A stretch of DNA of 61,841 nucleotides from Fidelibacterota bacterium (GTDB lineage Bacteria; Pseudomonadota; Alphaproteobacteria; Rhodospirillales; Rhodospirillaceae), in assembly GCA_947470105.1 (NCBI GenBank), contig CANISR010000004.1, positions 1-61,841 on the forward strand, given 5' to 3'. Below are positions 18,189 to 26,018 of this stretch, in pieces (within the stretch, counting starts at the first letter, position 1; every line of letters starts with the position of its first letter). The notes beneath the pieces were generated by a model that worked only from the letters and a program-made list of their open reading frames with translations, did not search any database and was not told the DNA's origin. A program made the translations under genes and the position numbers.

Positions 18189-19523
18189 TTAGAGTCCATA
18201 AGCCTTGGCGAGGAGCTGGATAGGGTGGAAGGCTTCTCTCGGTCCGGCGCCTTCGACGGCTTCGAACCCCTGCGCGAGATGCTTGCCCGCAAGCGGGCAC
18301 TCGGATGCGAGATGGGTCTTGTTGGCGTCGGCGGCGCGGCGCACAGTGGCCTTGGCGAATTTTGTGGCGACTTCGAAGTTGCCCTTCTTTACGCCCCAGG
18401 AACCACCGTGGCCCGAGCAGCGCTCGATCACCGCCACATCGGTCTCGGGAATCAGCCGCAGCATCTCCGCACCCATGGCGCCCATGTTCTGGGCCCGGGC
18501 GTGGCAGGGAATGTGAACCGCCACACCCCCGGCGAGCGGCTCCAGGCCGGGGGCGATGCCCTCGCTGTCGGCAATGGCCACCACATATTCGGTGATATCG
18601 AATGTGGCCCGGGCCAGGGCTTTGACATCGGGATCGTCGGGCACGATCAGCGGCCATTCGAATTTCAGCATCAGGGCGCAGGATGGCACCAGGGCGACGA
18701 TGTCCTTGCCGGCTTCGATATAGGGCTTGAAGAACTGTGCGGTGCTCTTGGCCTTCTCTGCGACGCGCGCAAGGTCCGCCTGCTCCAACTGCGGCATGCC
18801 GCAGCAGCCGGGATAAACCACTTCAGCTTTGACGCCGTTCTTGGCCAGCACGCCGAGTGCAGCCTCGCCGATGGCGGGGTTATTGTAGTTGGCGAAACAG
18901 GTGGCGTAGATCACCGCATCGCGTTTGCCAAAAGCAGGCGCCGCGCGGTTCACCGCAGGCGGTGAGTCTTTGGCGCGGGCGACAAAGGTCTTGCTGTGGA
19001 ATTTGGGCAGCGCGGCGTTTTTGTCGATGCCGGCGACAGCTTCCATCACCGGACGTGTCAGACCATTGCCGCGCTGTGTCGCCCAGTTGGCGAGGCTGGC
19101 GACGGCGCCGCCGAGCTTGCCGTTGCGATCGGTCTCGGCCAGTTGCGCGTCGAAGAAGTCGGCGCCGTCCTTGGCGCGCTCCGCCGCCCTGTAGCGCAGC
19201 ATGAGATGGGGGAAGTCGATGTTGAAGGCGTGCGGCGGCACGTAGGGACACTTGGTCATGAAGCACATGTCGCAGAGCGTGCAGGCATCCACGACCGGCT
19301 TGAAGTCCGTGCTTTTGACGCCGTGCAGTTCGTCGTCACCGGCCGCGTCTACCAGGTCGAACAGGCGCGGGAAGGAGTCGCACAAATTGAAGCAGCGGCG
19401 GCAGCCGTGGCAGACGTCGAACTGGCGGCGCATCTCGGCGTCGAGTTTGTCCGCGTCGATGTACTCCGGATTCTTCCAGTCAATGACGTGCCGGGTCGGC
19501 GCTTCGAGACTGCCTTCTCTCAC
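18189..19523 (-). CDS. GlpC/HdrD-like Fe-S oxidoreductase
   Basis: A 444-residue protein with two ferredoxin-type [4Fe-4S] motifs near the N-terminus (CHGCRRCFNLC and CTLCDMCFMTKC) and two CCG-like domains downstream (YPGCCGMPQ, and PCHARAQ with RCSGHGG), the layout of anaerobic glycerol-3-phosphate dehydrogenase subunit C and heterodisulfide reductase D. The second CCG motif is degenerate (CSGHGG). It probably passes electrons to the rubrerythrin encoded 84 bases upstream. It is separated from that gene by a hairpin that may reduce its expression. Confidence 0.88.
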   Translation of the reverse strand: MREGSLEAPTRHVIDWKNPEYIDADKLDAEMRRQFDVCHGCRRCFNLCDSFPRLFDLVDAAGDDELHGVKSTDFKPVVDACTLCDMCFMTKCPYVPPHAFNIDFPHLMLRYRAAERAKDGADFFDAQLAETDRNGKLGGAVASLANWATQRGNGLTRPVMEAVAGIDKNAALPKFHSKTFVARAKDSPPAVNRAAPAFGKRDAVIYATCFANYNNPAIGEAALGVLAKNGVKAEVVYPGCCGMPQLEQADLARVAEKAKSTAQFFKPYIEAGKDIVALVPSCALMLKFEWPLIVPDDPDVKALARATFDITEYVVAIADSEGIAPGLEPLAGGVAVHIPCHARAQNMGAMGAEMLRLIPETDVAVIERCSGHGGSWGVKKGNFEVATKFAKATVRRAADANKTHLASECPLAGKHLAQGFEAVEGAGPREAFHPIQLLAKAYGL

Positions 19524-19550
19524 GGTTCACCCATATCGTAGATGGAAATA

Positions 19551-19586
19551 AAACCGGCCGATCCTGCTATAGGACTCGGCCGGTTT
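19551..19586 (-). terminator. Intercistronic terminator/attenuator between rubrerythrin and Fe-S gene
   Basis: An 11-bp stem (19551-19561 with 19576-19586) is extended by four more pairs (19562-19565 with 19571-19574) across one bulged base and closes a short loop. On the minus strand it is followed by TTTTATTT. It sits between the rubrerythrin stop (19608) and the Fe-S oxidoreductase start (19523), so it should end or attenuate rubrerythrin transcripts. Confidence 0.88.
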
Positions 19587-19607
19587 TTGCAGCGGTCTGT
19601 CGAACGC

Positions 19608-20027
19608 TTAGCTCAGGGTATCGAGAGCCTTCTGGAAACGTCCGGCGTGGGACTTCTCGGCCTTGGCGAGGGTTTCGAACCAGTCCGCGATCTCGTCGAA
19701 GCCTTCTTCGCGGGCGGCTTTGGCCATGCCGGGATACATGTCGGTGTACTCGTGGGTTTCACCGGCTACCGACGCCTTCAGATTGAGGCGGGTGTCGCCG
19801 ATGGGATGGCCGGTGGCCGGGTCGCCGACCGCTTCCAGATATTCGAGATGGCCGAAGGCATGGCCGGTCTCGCCTTCCGCGGTGGAGCGGAACAGGGCGG
19901 ACACTTCGTTCTGGCCTTCAACGTCGGCCTTCTGCGCGAAATAGAGATAGCGCCGGTTTGCCTGGCTCTCGCCGGCGAACGCAGCTTTAAGGTTTCCTTC
20001 GGTCTTGGAGCCGCGGAGTTGGGCCAT
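19608..20027 (-). CDS. Rubrerythrin lacking the rubredoxin domain
   Basis: A 139-residue diiron protein made only of the ferritin-like domain. Iron ligands are visible as Glu20 (GESQ), Glu53/His56 (EGETGH), Glu90/Glu93 (GETHEY) and Glu124/His127 (AEKSH). The C-terminal rubredoxin domain of classical rubrerythrins (about 190 residues) is absent, so electrons for peroxide reduction must come from a separate protein, plausibly the next gene. The ATG at 20027 has a GGAGCGAG ribosome-binding site; a longer start at 20087 does not. Confidence 0.92.
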   Translation of the reverse strand: MAQLRGSKTEGNLKAAFAGESQANRRYLYFAQKADVEGQNEVSALFRSTAEGETGHAFGHLEYLEAVGDPATGHPIGDTRLNLKASVAGETHEYTDMYPGMAKAAREEGFDEIADWFETLAKAEKSHAGRFQKALDTLS

Positions 20028-20144
20028 GTCTCGCTCCTTCAGTCGTGAGTGGGGCAGTCGTGAGTGCCGTGCATGCCAAACCGCCAAGCAAGAGACCGTT
20101 CAGCATGCCCAGTTGTACGCAGAGCAACACTGCAAGTCAAGCAG

Positions 20145-20165
20145 TTTAGAATCGATCTAATTTAA
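20145..20165. promoter_or_regulatory. Irr-box-like inverted repeat upstream of rubrerythrin
   Basis: TTTAGAATCGATCTAATTTAA contains the inverted repeat TTAGA (20146-20150) and TCTAA (20156-20160). It resembles the iron-control element (TTTAGAA...TTCTAAA) bound by Irr in Alphaproteobacteria. It lies about 120 bases before the rubrerythrin start and just after the irr-like gene, in an otherwise empty AT-rich stretch. Binding by the adjacent regulator is inferred. Confidence 0.5.
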
Positions 20166-20215
20166 GATGAGCCAAGCTGAAGCCGCGGGCGCAATGCGGC
20201 CCACGAAGCGGGGGA

Positions 20216-20638
20216 TCAGTCTTTGATCCGGATGATGACATCGACCCGGGCCACTTCGGCGCCGCCGGGCGCTTCGGGCAGGTTGGCGATGGCGATACGT
20301 TCTGCGGGGATGTCCATCAGCCTGCCGGACGTCTCGAAATAGAAGTGATAGTGGTCGCCTACATTGGTGTCGAAGTAAGAGCGGCTGGAATCGATCGAGA
20401 TCTCGCGCAGCAGATCCTTCTCGGTGAAATCGTGCAGCGCGTTGTAAACCGTGGCCAGCGACACATCGACGCGATTGTCCTTGGCCTCGTTGAACAGGGC
20501 TTCGGCGGTGACATGGCGGTCGCCCTGCGAAAACAGCAGCTTCGCCAGGGCCAAGCGCTGGCGCGTCGGCCGCAGGCCCGAAGACCGCAGACGTTCCAGA
20601 ACCGTGAGATCAGCCGTGGAGGTCTTTTTTGCGCGCAT
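20216..20638 (-). CDS. irr: Irr-like Fur-family transcriptional regulator
   Basis: A 140-residue Fur-family protein with the winged-helix segment GLRPTRQRLALAKLLF, the recognition helix SLATVYNALHDF, and the Irr-specific block RSYFDTNVGDHYHFYFE followed by MDIPAERI. The heme/metal motif, HHH in many Irr proteins, reads HYH here. There is no C-terminal structural zinc CxxC. Irr senses heme and controls iron genes; the adjacent rubrerythrin operon with an Irr-like box is a likely target. ATGs at 20710 and 20638 are both in frame with poor ribosome-binding sites; I prefer 20638 because the longer form adds an unusual Cys-rich tail. Confidence 0.8.
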   Translation of the reverse strand: MRAKKTSTADLTVLERLRSSGLRPTRQRLALAKLLFSQGDRHVTAEALFNEAKDNRVDVSLATVYNALHDFTEKDLLREISIDSSRSYFDTNVGDHYHFYFETSGRLMDIPAERIAIANLPEAPGGAEVARVDVIIRIKD

Positions 20639-20784
20639 GATCGCCCAATCGTTGCAGCATTCTGCCTTCAGCGTGTCTGGAGCTGGGATAGCCCCCGGAC
20701 ATATATCCATAGCTCGAAGTTAAGCCTATTTCCGGACTGTTTGAAGGGAAACTTGCATTAACTGTGCAGGCAGAACCCTGGAAG

Positions 20785-20806
20785 CCCCTGATCCATCAGG
20801 GGTTTT
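20785..20806 (+). terminator. Hairpin with T-tract, plus-strand orientation
   Basis: A 7-bp stem CCCCTGA/TCAGGGG (20785-20791, 20796-20802) closes a TCCA loop and is followed by TTTT. It lies between irr and the candidate RNA. No plus-strand gene precedes it, so it may stop antisense transcription towards the RNA locus or end an unannotated short plus-strand transcript. Confidence 0.55.
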
Positions 20807-20845
20807 GGGCCAACCTATGCAAGAAATCAGCACCTTATAAGGAAT

Positions 20846-21035
20846 AAAAAGAGAGGGCCAAACGTCGCCGCTGGCACATCGGGCTAACAGCCACGAAAGC
20901 CAGCTCCGCCAGGAGAGGGGTGGTGGACCGCCAAGCCGCTGGGGATGAGGGGGAAGGGATAGCGACCGGGACGGTCCACCGATGATCCCCGAAGGGATCT
21001 CCATCAGCGGAGGGGGGCTCCTAGATGGCATGACG
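20846..21035 (-). ncRNA. Candidate structured non-coding RNA (6S-like rod?), approximate ends
   Basis: This stretch of 533 bases between irr and the cold-shock gene has no credible coding frame but is full of nested complementarity. A 9-bp helix joins 20922-20930 to 20972-20980; helices join 20912-20920 to 20987-20990/20998-21002 and 20904-20909 to 21007-21012. Alternatively 20984-20999 folds as GATCCC-TTCG-GGGATC, a cUUCGg tetraloop only on the minus strand. A second hairpin (20870-20875 with 20899-20904, enclosing 20882-20892) precedes a T5 run at 20850-20846 on the minus strand. The long rod with internal loops recalls 6S RNA, but I cannot confirm the family. Ends are approximate. Confidence 0.4.
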
Positions 21036-21171
21036 CAAGATCGCGCGGGAATGTGTCGCGACTACGGCCTGGAGTTAAAAATACTGTCACGGGCGCGGCG
21101 CGCATATTCACAGCACCGCGAGGCACCGGCGTTTGCGGTAACGCGATGTAACGTTGCTGTGGGGGTGAAGC

Positions 21172-21693
21172 CTATGCGTGCGGGTCGTAACTCGGCTGAC
21201 CGAGTATTTCGATGCGCACGGCCATGGGCCCCTTCTTGCCGGGGCGCACGTACATGCGCACCTGCTGACCGGATCCCAAACGATCGAGATTGGAGCGCTG
21301 TAGCGCGCCGATACCGATGAAGACATCGGCGCCGCCGCCGATGGGCATGCCGAAGCCATAACCCTTATCGACCGCGAAGAACTTGATCTCGCCGTCGAGC
21401 ACGCTCTCGTCGCCGTCCGCGGGCGGCATGTCGTCGGCGACCGTGGAGTCATCGACGCGGTCGATGATCGCCACTTGCGGTCCGCGTGGCCCATGCGTGA
21501 GATCGCAGATGATCGTCGCGCCCTGACGCAGCGTGCGAAGTCCCGCGCGCTGCACGACCGACACATGAAGGAACGCATCCGTCGTCCCATCCATGGGAGC
21601 AACGAAACCAAAACCCTTAGCATGATTGAACCATTTGACCTTGGCGGTCACGCCCGACTGGACGGACTCCGCCTGTGAAGACGTTTGCAACAT
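21172..21693 (-). CDS. Tandem cold-shock-domain protein
   Basis: A 173-residue protein with two cold-shock domains, a form common in Alphaproteobacteria. The first (about 13-80) has intact RNA-binding motifs KGFGFV and AFLHVS. The second (about 102-170) is degenerate, reading KGYGFG and VFIGIG, so it may bind nucleic acid weakly. An acidic linker joins them. The ATG at 21693 (MLQTSSQAES) precedes the first domain closely; the open frame upstream is Cys-rich and unlikely to be translated. It probably acts as an RNA chaperone. Confidence 0.9.
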   Translation of the reverse strand: MLQTSSQAESVQSGVTAKVKWFNHAKGFGFVAPMDGTTDAFLHVSVVQRAGLRTLRQGATIICDLTHGPRGPQVAIIDRVDDSTVADDMPPADGDESVLDGEIKFFAVDKGYGFGMPIGGGADVFIGIGALQRSNLDRLGSGQQVRMYVRPGKKGPMAVRIEILGQPSYDPHA

Positions 21694-21704
21694 TGCCGAA
21701 ATCC

Positions 21705-21719
21705 CCCACCCCAAGTGGG
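21705..21719 (-). promoter_or_regulatory. Leader hairpin over the ribosome-binding region of the cold-shock gene
   Basis: CCCAC (21705-21709) and GTGGG (21715-21719) can pair across a 5-base loop 12-26 bases upstream of the ATG at 21693. On the minus strand it is followed by GGGGGATT, so the stem partly covers the only G-rich segment that could act as a ribosome-binding site. A thermosensitive leader is possible; the stem is short. Confidence 0.3.
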
Positions 21720-21834
21720 TCAAACCTACACCAAGTTTTCTTCTGCAACAAAGGTCACCGCCGGCTTCTTTGCTGCACAACGGAGCGCAGCATTTCTGTT
21801 GCACTGCACATAAAGTGCGCGCCGAGGCGCGGCT

Positions 21835-23319
21835 CTAGCCGGCGACCCGGGCCGTAGCCTTGCGCCACCCCGCCAGAAGTGCGTCTCTCTGCGCCCGCGC
21901 AATTTTCGGACTGGCGCGGAAATCCAGACTCCATGCGGCTTTGATATCGCTCATGGAGCTAAAGAGGCCGCACCCCAGGCCGGCCAGAAAGGCGGCGCCG
22001 GCGACGGTAGTCTCGGTGCACGACGGCCGTTCGACGGGCACGCCGGTCATGTCGGCGAGGAATTGCAGGAACCAGCCATTGGCGGCCATTCCGCCGTCGA
22101 CCCTGAGGGCGCTGGGTTCATTGATGCCGTCCTGACGCAGGGCTTCCAGCAGGTCGCTGGTCTGATAGGCCACCGACTCCAGGCCGGCCCGGACGATGCG
22201 CGCAGATCCCGAGTCGCGGGTCAGGCCGATGATTGCGCCGCGCGCATCGGCGTCCCAATGGGGCGCGCCGAGACCGGTAAATGCCGGCACGAAATATACG
22301 CCATTGCTCCCGCCTTGATCGTCCAGCGACGCGGCAATGGATTCTGATTCGGCGGCGCTCGTGATCATGCGGGCCTCATCGCGCAGCCACTGCACTACGG
22401 TGCCGGCGTTGAAGATGCTGCCTTCCAGCGCGTAGGTGGTAACGCCGTTGATGCGGTAGGCGATGGTGGTGAGCAGCCGGTGATGAGAGGTCAAGGCCTG
22501 GGCGCCGGTGTTGACCAGCACAAAACAGCCGGTGCCGTAGGTGCTCTTGATCATGCCCGGGGTGAAACAGGCTTGTCCCACCAACGCACTTTGCTGATCG
22601 CCCACCAGCGCCGCGATCGGGATGGCGCGGTCCCAGAGTGTTGTGACGCCGAAGTGGCCGGCGGTATCGCGAACGACGGGCAGCATCGCGCGCGGAATGC
22701 GGAACAGCGCCAGCAGTTCGTCGTCCCAGTCGCCGCGGTGAATATCGAACAGCATGGTGCGCGACGCATTGGTGGCGTCGGTGGCGTGGACCGCGCCGCC
22801 GGTGAGCCGCCACAACAAGAAGGTGTCGATGGTGCCGAAGGCCAGTTCGCCGTTCTCAGCGCGCACCCGTGCGCCCGGAACATTGTCCAGGATCCACTCG
22901 GCCTTGGTGGCGGAGAAATAGGAATCAATCAGCAGGCCGGTCTTGCGGCGTATCACGTCCTCATGGCCGGCGGCGCGCAGTTCCGCGCAACGGGCGGCCC
23001 CGCGCCGGTCCTGCCAGACAATGGCGTTCATCACCGGCGCACCCGTGGCGCGATCCCAGATCACCGCCGTCTCGCGTTGGTTGGTGATGCCGATGGCGGC
23101 AATGCGCGCTGCGCCGACTTCGGAAAGGACGCGACCGCAGACAGCCACTGTTGCGGTCCAGATGTCTTCAGGATCGTGCTCGACCCAACCGCTGGCCGGA
23201 TAAATCTGGCGCAAGGGCTCCTGTGCGACGGCGACGGGCTTTCCACGGGCGTCGAACACCAGCGCGCGGGTCGACGTGGTGCCTTGGTCGATGGCGAGGA
23301 TCAGGCGGTCAGAAGACAT
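21835..23319 (-). CDS. glpK: Glycerol kinase
   Basis: A 494-residue FGGY-family kinase phosphorylating glycerol to glycerol-3-phosphate. The N-terminal phosphate loop DQGTTSTRA (about 11-19) and glycerol-binding residues in TNQRET, WQDRR and DATNASRT are typical, and [14 protein letters not shown] and the C-terminal [16 protein letters not shown] are intact. No glpF, glpD or glpR lies nearby, so the gene is isolated from its pathway. A palindrome sits immediately before its start. Confidence 0.95.
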   Translation of the reverse strand: MSSDRLILAIDQGTTSTRALVFDARGKPVAVAQEPLRQIYPASGWVEHDPEDIWTATVAVCGRVLSEVGAARIAAIGITNQRETAVIWDRATGAPVMNAIVWQDRRGAARCAELRAAGHEDVIRRKTGLLIDSYFSATKAEWILDNVPGARVRAENGELAFGTIDTFLLWRLTGGAVHATDATNASRTMLFDIHRGDWDDELLALFRIPRAMLPVVRDTAGHFGVTTLWDRAIPIAALVGDQQSALVGQACFTPGMIKSTYGTGCFVLVNTGAQALTSHHRLLTTIAYRINGVTTYALEGSIFNAGTVVQWLRDEARMITSAAESESIAASLDDQGGSNGVYFVPAFTGLGAPHWDADARGAIIGLTRDSGSARIVRAGLESVAYQTSDLLEALRQDGINEPSALRVDGGMAANGWFLQFLADMTGVPVERPSCTETTVAGAAFLAGLGCGLFSSMSDIKAAWSLDFRASPKIARAQRDALLAGWRKATARVAG

Positions 23320-23322
23320 AAG

Positions 23323-23335
23323 CGCAAGTCTTGCG
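23323..23335. promoter_or_regulatory. 13-bp palindrome directly upstream of glpK
   Basis: CGCAAG-T-CTTGCG occupies 4 to 16 bases upstream of the glpK ATG, where the ribosome-binding site should be; no Shine-Dalgarno sequence is visible. As DNA it is a repressor-type operator; as RNA the one-base spacer prevents a normal hairpin unless the stem opens. An operator for an unidentified regulator is more likely. Confidence 0.4.
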
Positions 23336-23392
23336 TGACGGCACTGGTCTCGGCAATCCCGATCCCGCGGCCACGCTGATTATATTTGCGGC

Positions 23393-25435
23393 TTAGGCGA
23401 CTTCGCTGATGTTGCGGCCGACATTGGGGTCGTTGGCGGTGCCGCTGTTGCCGTCGAGGAAGGCCTGCCAGTCGTAATTGTCGTCGTCGGTGATGTTGAA
23501 GTTCTGCGCCCACACCGGATCGGACAAATGCTTATCGCTGGCCCCCTGCACCTGGCGGTCGGCGCGCATGAGGTTGCGTTCGGTAATCACGGCCAAGCGG
23601 CCGGCGCCATGTTCCTTATAGACGATCAAGGCCATGCGGAAGGCGTCCGAGGACTGGCGCATGTATTCCCATTCGCCGGTGTGCTTTGCGAGCAGGAACA
23701 AAGCCGATCCCAATGTGTTCTGGATGGCGGCCCACTGCAGCGGCGCCGTGTCGGGCGTGCGCACTTGCAGCGCCGACATGCAGGATTTCACGGCGTATTC
23801 GAGGATCGGCACGCTGCGGGCGTTGTCGCCGTAGACCTGCAGGATCTGCGCGAGCGTATTTGAGATTTCCGACCAGCGGATTGGGTGGGAGTATTTGTTG
23901 AACACCTGGCGCGCGGCCTGGCAGGCGTGGATGGCTTCGCGCAGGGCGTTGTCGTCGCCCACGGCCATGTCGATTTTGTAGAGCACGCAGCCGAGGCGGT
24001 ATTTCACCAAGCCCCAGTCGGCCGGCTGCTTGCGGCGCGAGATCTGGATCAGACCGCGGCGATAGGCGTCGGCGGCCTGTTCCAGCCACGCGGTGTCGTT
24101 CTGGCGCTCGGCGATGATCTGCAACGCGAGACCGAGCTGCTGATAGAGCTGGCCCAGCAACGGGGCCTGCTCGGCATTGGTGAGTTCGATGGCCGCCTGC
24201 CAGGCTTCGACGGCGGCGTGATACCAACTGCGGTCGCCTTCAAGCTGGGCGCAGACGGCGCAGACATTGCCGTAGGAAAACAGGATGGTGGCGCGTTCAG
24301 ACGGCTCCAGGGCGGTAGAGGGCTCGAGGCCCATGGTCCGGGCATTGGCGGCGAGGCCGGGCAGGGCAGAGCGCAAGATGCGCCCTTGCGAGAAGCTGCG
24401 CGGATCGGTGGCGGCCAGCACGACGGCGCGCATCAGCGGCGTCCAGTCGGCGTAGAAGTCCACCGGCACTGTCAGCGTATTGAGAGCGGTAAAGCGGCCC
24501 GGGCGTTCGCCGGGGCTCGACGCGGTGGCGATGAAATGCAATTCGATATTGCGGCCGGTGGGGTCGATATTGCCCCACACCAAGAGGTCGGCGTTGGCGG
24601 TGCTCATCCAGGCGCGGGCTTCGCGGGCGGCGCGCTTGGTGACATCGTCGTTGAATGCGGAATTGGTATCGCCGAGGCCGGGGACGAAGCGCGACAGATC
24701 GCGGTCCACGCCGACGACGCGCACACCGGGAATGCCGTCCAGGGCCTGTACGACCAACTTATGCTGCGCGTCCTCGAAATCGTCGCGCAACTTGGCGACC
24801 ATGATGAGGATGTCGGCAGGCGTCGGATTCTTGGCCTTCTTGACCGGCTTACGCGGGTCTTTGACCACCGCGTCGAAAATCTTCTCGATGAAGTTCGGCT
24901 TGCGTTCGCCGATCAGATTGACGGGCAACGGGCGGCCGATGCGCACGGGCACCGGCGTCAGGATCCCTGACGATTCCTGTGGCACCGGTACCGGCAGGTT
25001 GGCGGCGGCGGATTTGTAGGCTGCCGCGCGGCTGCCGTCGTCGTCGGGGCCGCGCATGCGCTTGGCCAGCCGGGTCATGACCTTCAAGGCCGTGTCCGGG
25101 TCAGCTTCCATCTGGCGCAGGAATTCGTCGCGGGGAATCGCTTTGACGGTGACGGACCCGCGGGCGCGAGCGCCCGTGGAGCGCGGGGCGTTGTCGAGCA
25201 CGCCCATTTCACCGAATAATTCGCCGGCGCGCCGGCGCGCGATGACGGAGGCGCCTTCGGCGCCGTCCTTCACCAATTCCACCGAGCCTTCTAACACTTC
25301 GAAGGCCCAGCGGCTGTCTTCGCCCTGGCGGTAGATGAAGTCGCCGTCTTTGAAAGTTTTGCTGACTGTTCTCACAGCGGCTCCGGTCCGGGTGCAGGCC
25401 TCGATTCTCAGGGCCGGCTCTTCAGGAACTGCCAC
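23393..25435 (-). CDS. Cyclic-nucleotide-binding domain fused to TPR array
   Basis: A 680-residue multidomain protein. Residues about 20-130 form a cyclic-nucleotide-binding domain of the CRP/PKA fold (KTFKDGDFIYRQGE, GELFGEMGVLDNAPRST, the phosphate-binding cassette). There is no DNA-binding helix-turn-helix. A charged Pro-rich linker (130-210) leads to an alpha/beta segment (about 210-340, with ADLLVWGNID) and then TPR-like repeats (about 370-620). It looks like a cytoplasmic cAMP- or nucleotide-gated scaffold. No cyclase is adjacent. Domain order is clear; function is not. Confidence 0.85.
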   Translation of the reverse strand: MAVPEEPALRIEACTRTGAAVRTVSKTFKDGDFIYRQGEDSRWAFEVLEGSVELVKDGAEGASVIARRRAGELFGEMGVLDNAPRSTGARARGSVTVKAIPRDEFLRQMEADPDTALKVMTRLAKRMRGPDDDGSRAAAYKSAAANLPVPVPQESSGILTPVPVRIGRPLPVNLIGERKPNFIEKIFDAVVKDPRKPVKKAKNPTPADILIMVAKLRDDFEDAQHKLVVQALDGIPGVRVVGVDRDLSRFVPGLGDTNSAFNDDVTKRAAREARAWMSTANADLLVWGNIDPTGRNIELHFIATASSPGERPGRFTALNTLTVPVDFYADWTPLMRAVVLAATDPRSFSQGRILRSALPGLAANARTMGLEPSTALEPSERATILFSYGNVCAVCAQLEGDRSWYHAAVEAWQAAIELTNAEQAPLLGQLYQQLGLALQIIAERQNDTAWLEQAADAYRRGLIQISRRKQPADWGLVKYRLGCVLYKIDMAVGDDNALREAIHACQAARQVFNKYSHPIRWSEISNTLAQILQVYGDNARSVPILEYAVKSCMSALQVRTPDTAPLQWAAIQNTLGSALFLLAKHTGEWEYMRQSSDAFRMALIVYKEHGAGRLAVITERNLMRADRQVQGASDKHLSDPVWAQNFNITDDDNYDWQAFLDGNSGTANDPNVGRNISEVA

Positions 25436-25498
25436 TGTGGCGGGGAGCGGTTTAATAAAGGTTAAGTGCGTCGAATTGGCAGAGGGCTAATATATGAG

Positions 25499-25508
25499 TG
25501 TAATTACA
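25499..25508. promoter_or_regulatory. TGTAATTACA palindrome upstream of the CNB-TPR gene
   Basis: A perfect 10-bp AT-rich palindrome lies about 64 bases upstream of the CNB-TPR start, just past the 3' end of the marR gene. It may be an operator; its half-site (TGTA) also occurs in the marR palindrome, so the same regulator could bind both. Confidence 0.3.
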
Positions 25509-25526
25509 TATGTAGCGGCGCCGAAC

Positions 25527-25985
25527 TCACCCTGTCAGCCGCCCAAGCCCTTGCAGCAATTGCGCCGCGTAGCCGCCGCCAAGCTGTTGCGTAACCTCCC
25601 GCTGCGCGCCCTGCCAAGCCTTGATCGCCTGCATCAGGAGGTTCTGCCCCACCACGGTAAGGGCGATCTCATCCGGGCGCCGGCCGCTGCCGGCCTGGAC
25701 CTGGAGATAGCCTGCGGCCTTGAGCGGACCGAGGTTGCGCAGGAGGGTCGTGCGGTCCATAGCCAGGGCCTTGGCGACCTCCGGCACGGTGGCCGGATCG
25801 CAGTTGGCGACAACGACCAAGACGTTGAATTGGCTCGCCTTTATGCCAACCGGATGGAGCGCCCGATCATAAATCCGGGTAACCAGGCGGGTGGTGCGGC
25901 GGAGGTTATGGCAAAAACAAACCTCAGCCACAGCCGCCGGGGCGATGTAGGTCTCGGACTCGCTTTCGGGAGACGAGGGTCGCAT
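25527..25985 (-). CDS. MarR-family transcriptional regulator
   Basis: A 152-residue winged-helix protein of the MarR type. Helix H1 contains the CFCHNLRRTTRLVTRIYD segment typical of small MarR regulators. The recognition helix lies around VPEVAKALAMDRTTLLRNLGPLKAAG, and the wing around GSGRRPDEIALT. MarR proteins usually repress nearby genes and respond to small aromatic ligands or oxidation; Cys residues at about 23 and 25 could be redox-active. A perfect palindrome five bases before the start suggests autoregulation. Target genes are unknown; the CNB-TPR gene lies downstream. Confidence 0.9.
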   Translation of the reverse strand: MRPSSPESESETYIAPAAVAEVCFCHNLRRTTRLVTRIYDRALHPVGIKASQFNVLVVVANCDPATVPEVAKALAMDRTTLLRNLGPLKAAGYLQVQAGSGRRPDEIALTVVGQNLLMQAIKAWQGAQREVTQQLGGGYAAQLLQGLGRLTG

Positions 25986-25989
25986 CTAT

Positions 25990-26005
25990 ATGTGTATATA
26001 CACAT
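25990..26005. promoter_or_regulatory. Perfect 16-bp palindrome, likely MarR operator
   Basis: ATGTGTATATACACAT reads the same on both strands and ends 5 bases before the marR ATG. Its length, AT-rich centre and position fit an operator for the MarR dimer. It occupies most of the gap (26 bases beyond its start region) to the small gene at 26019, so that gene's transcripts would cross it. Confidence 0.65.
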
Positions 26006-26018
26006 GCGGCCGACCGGG

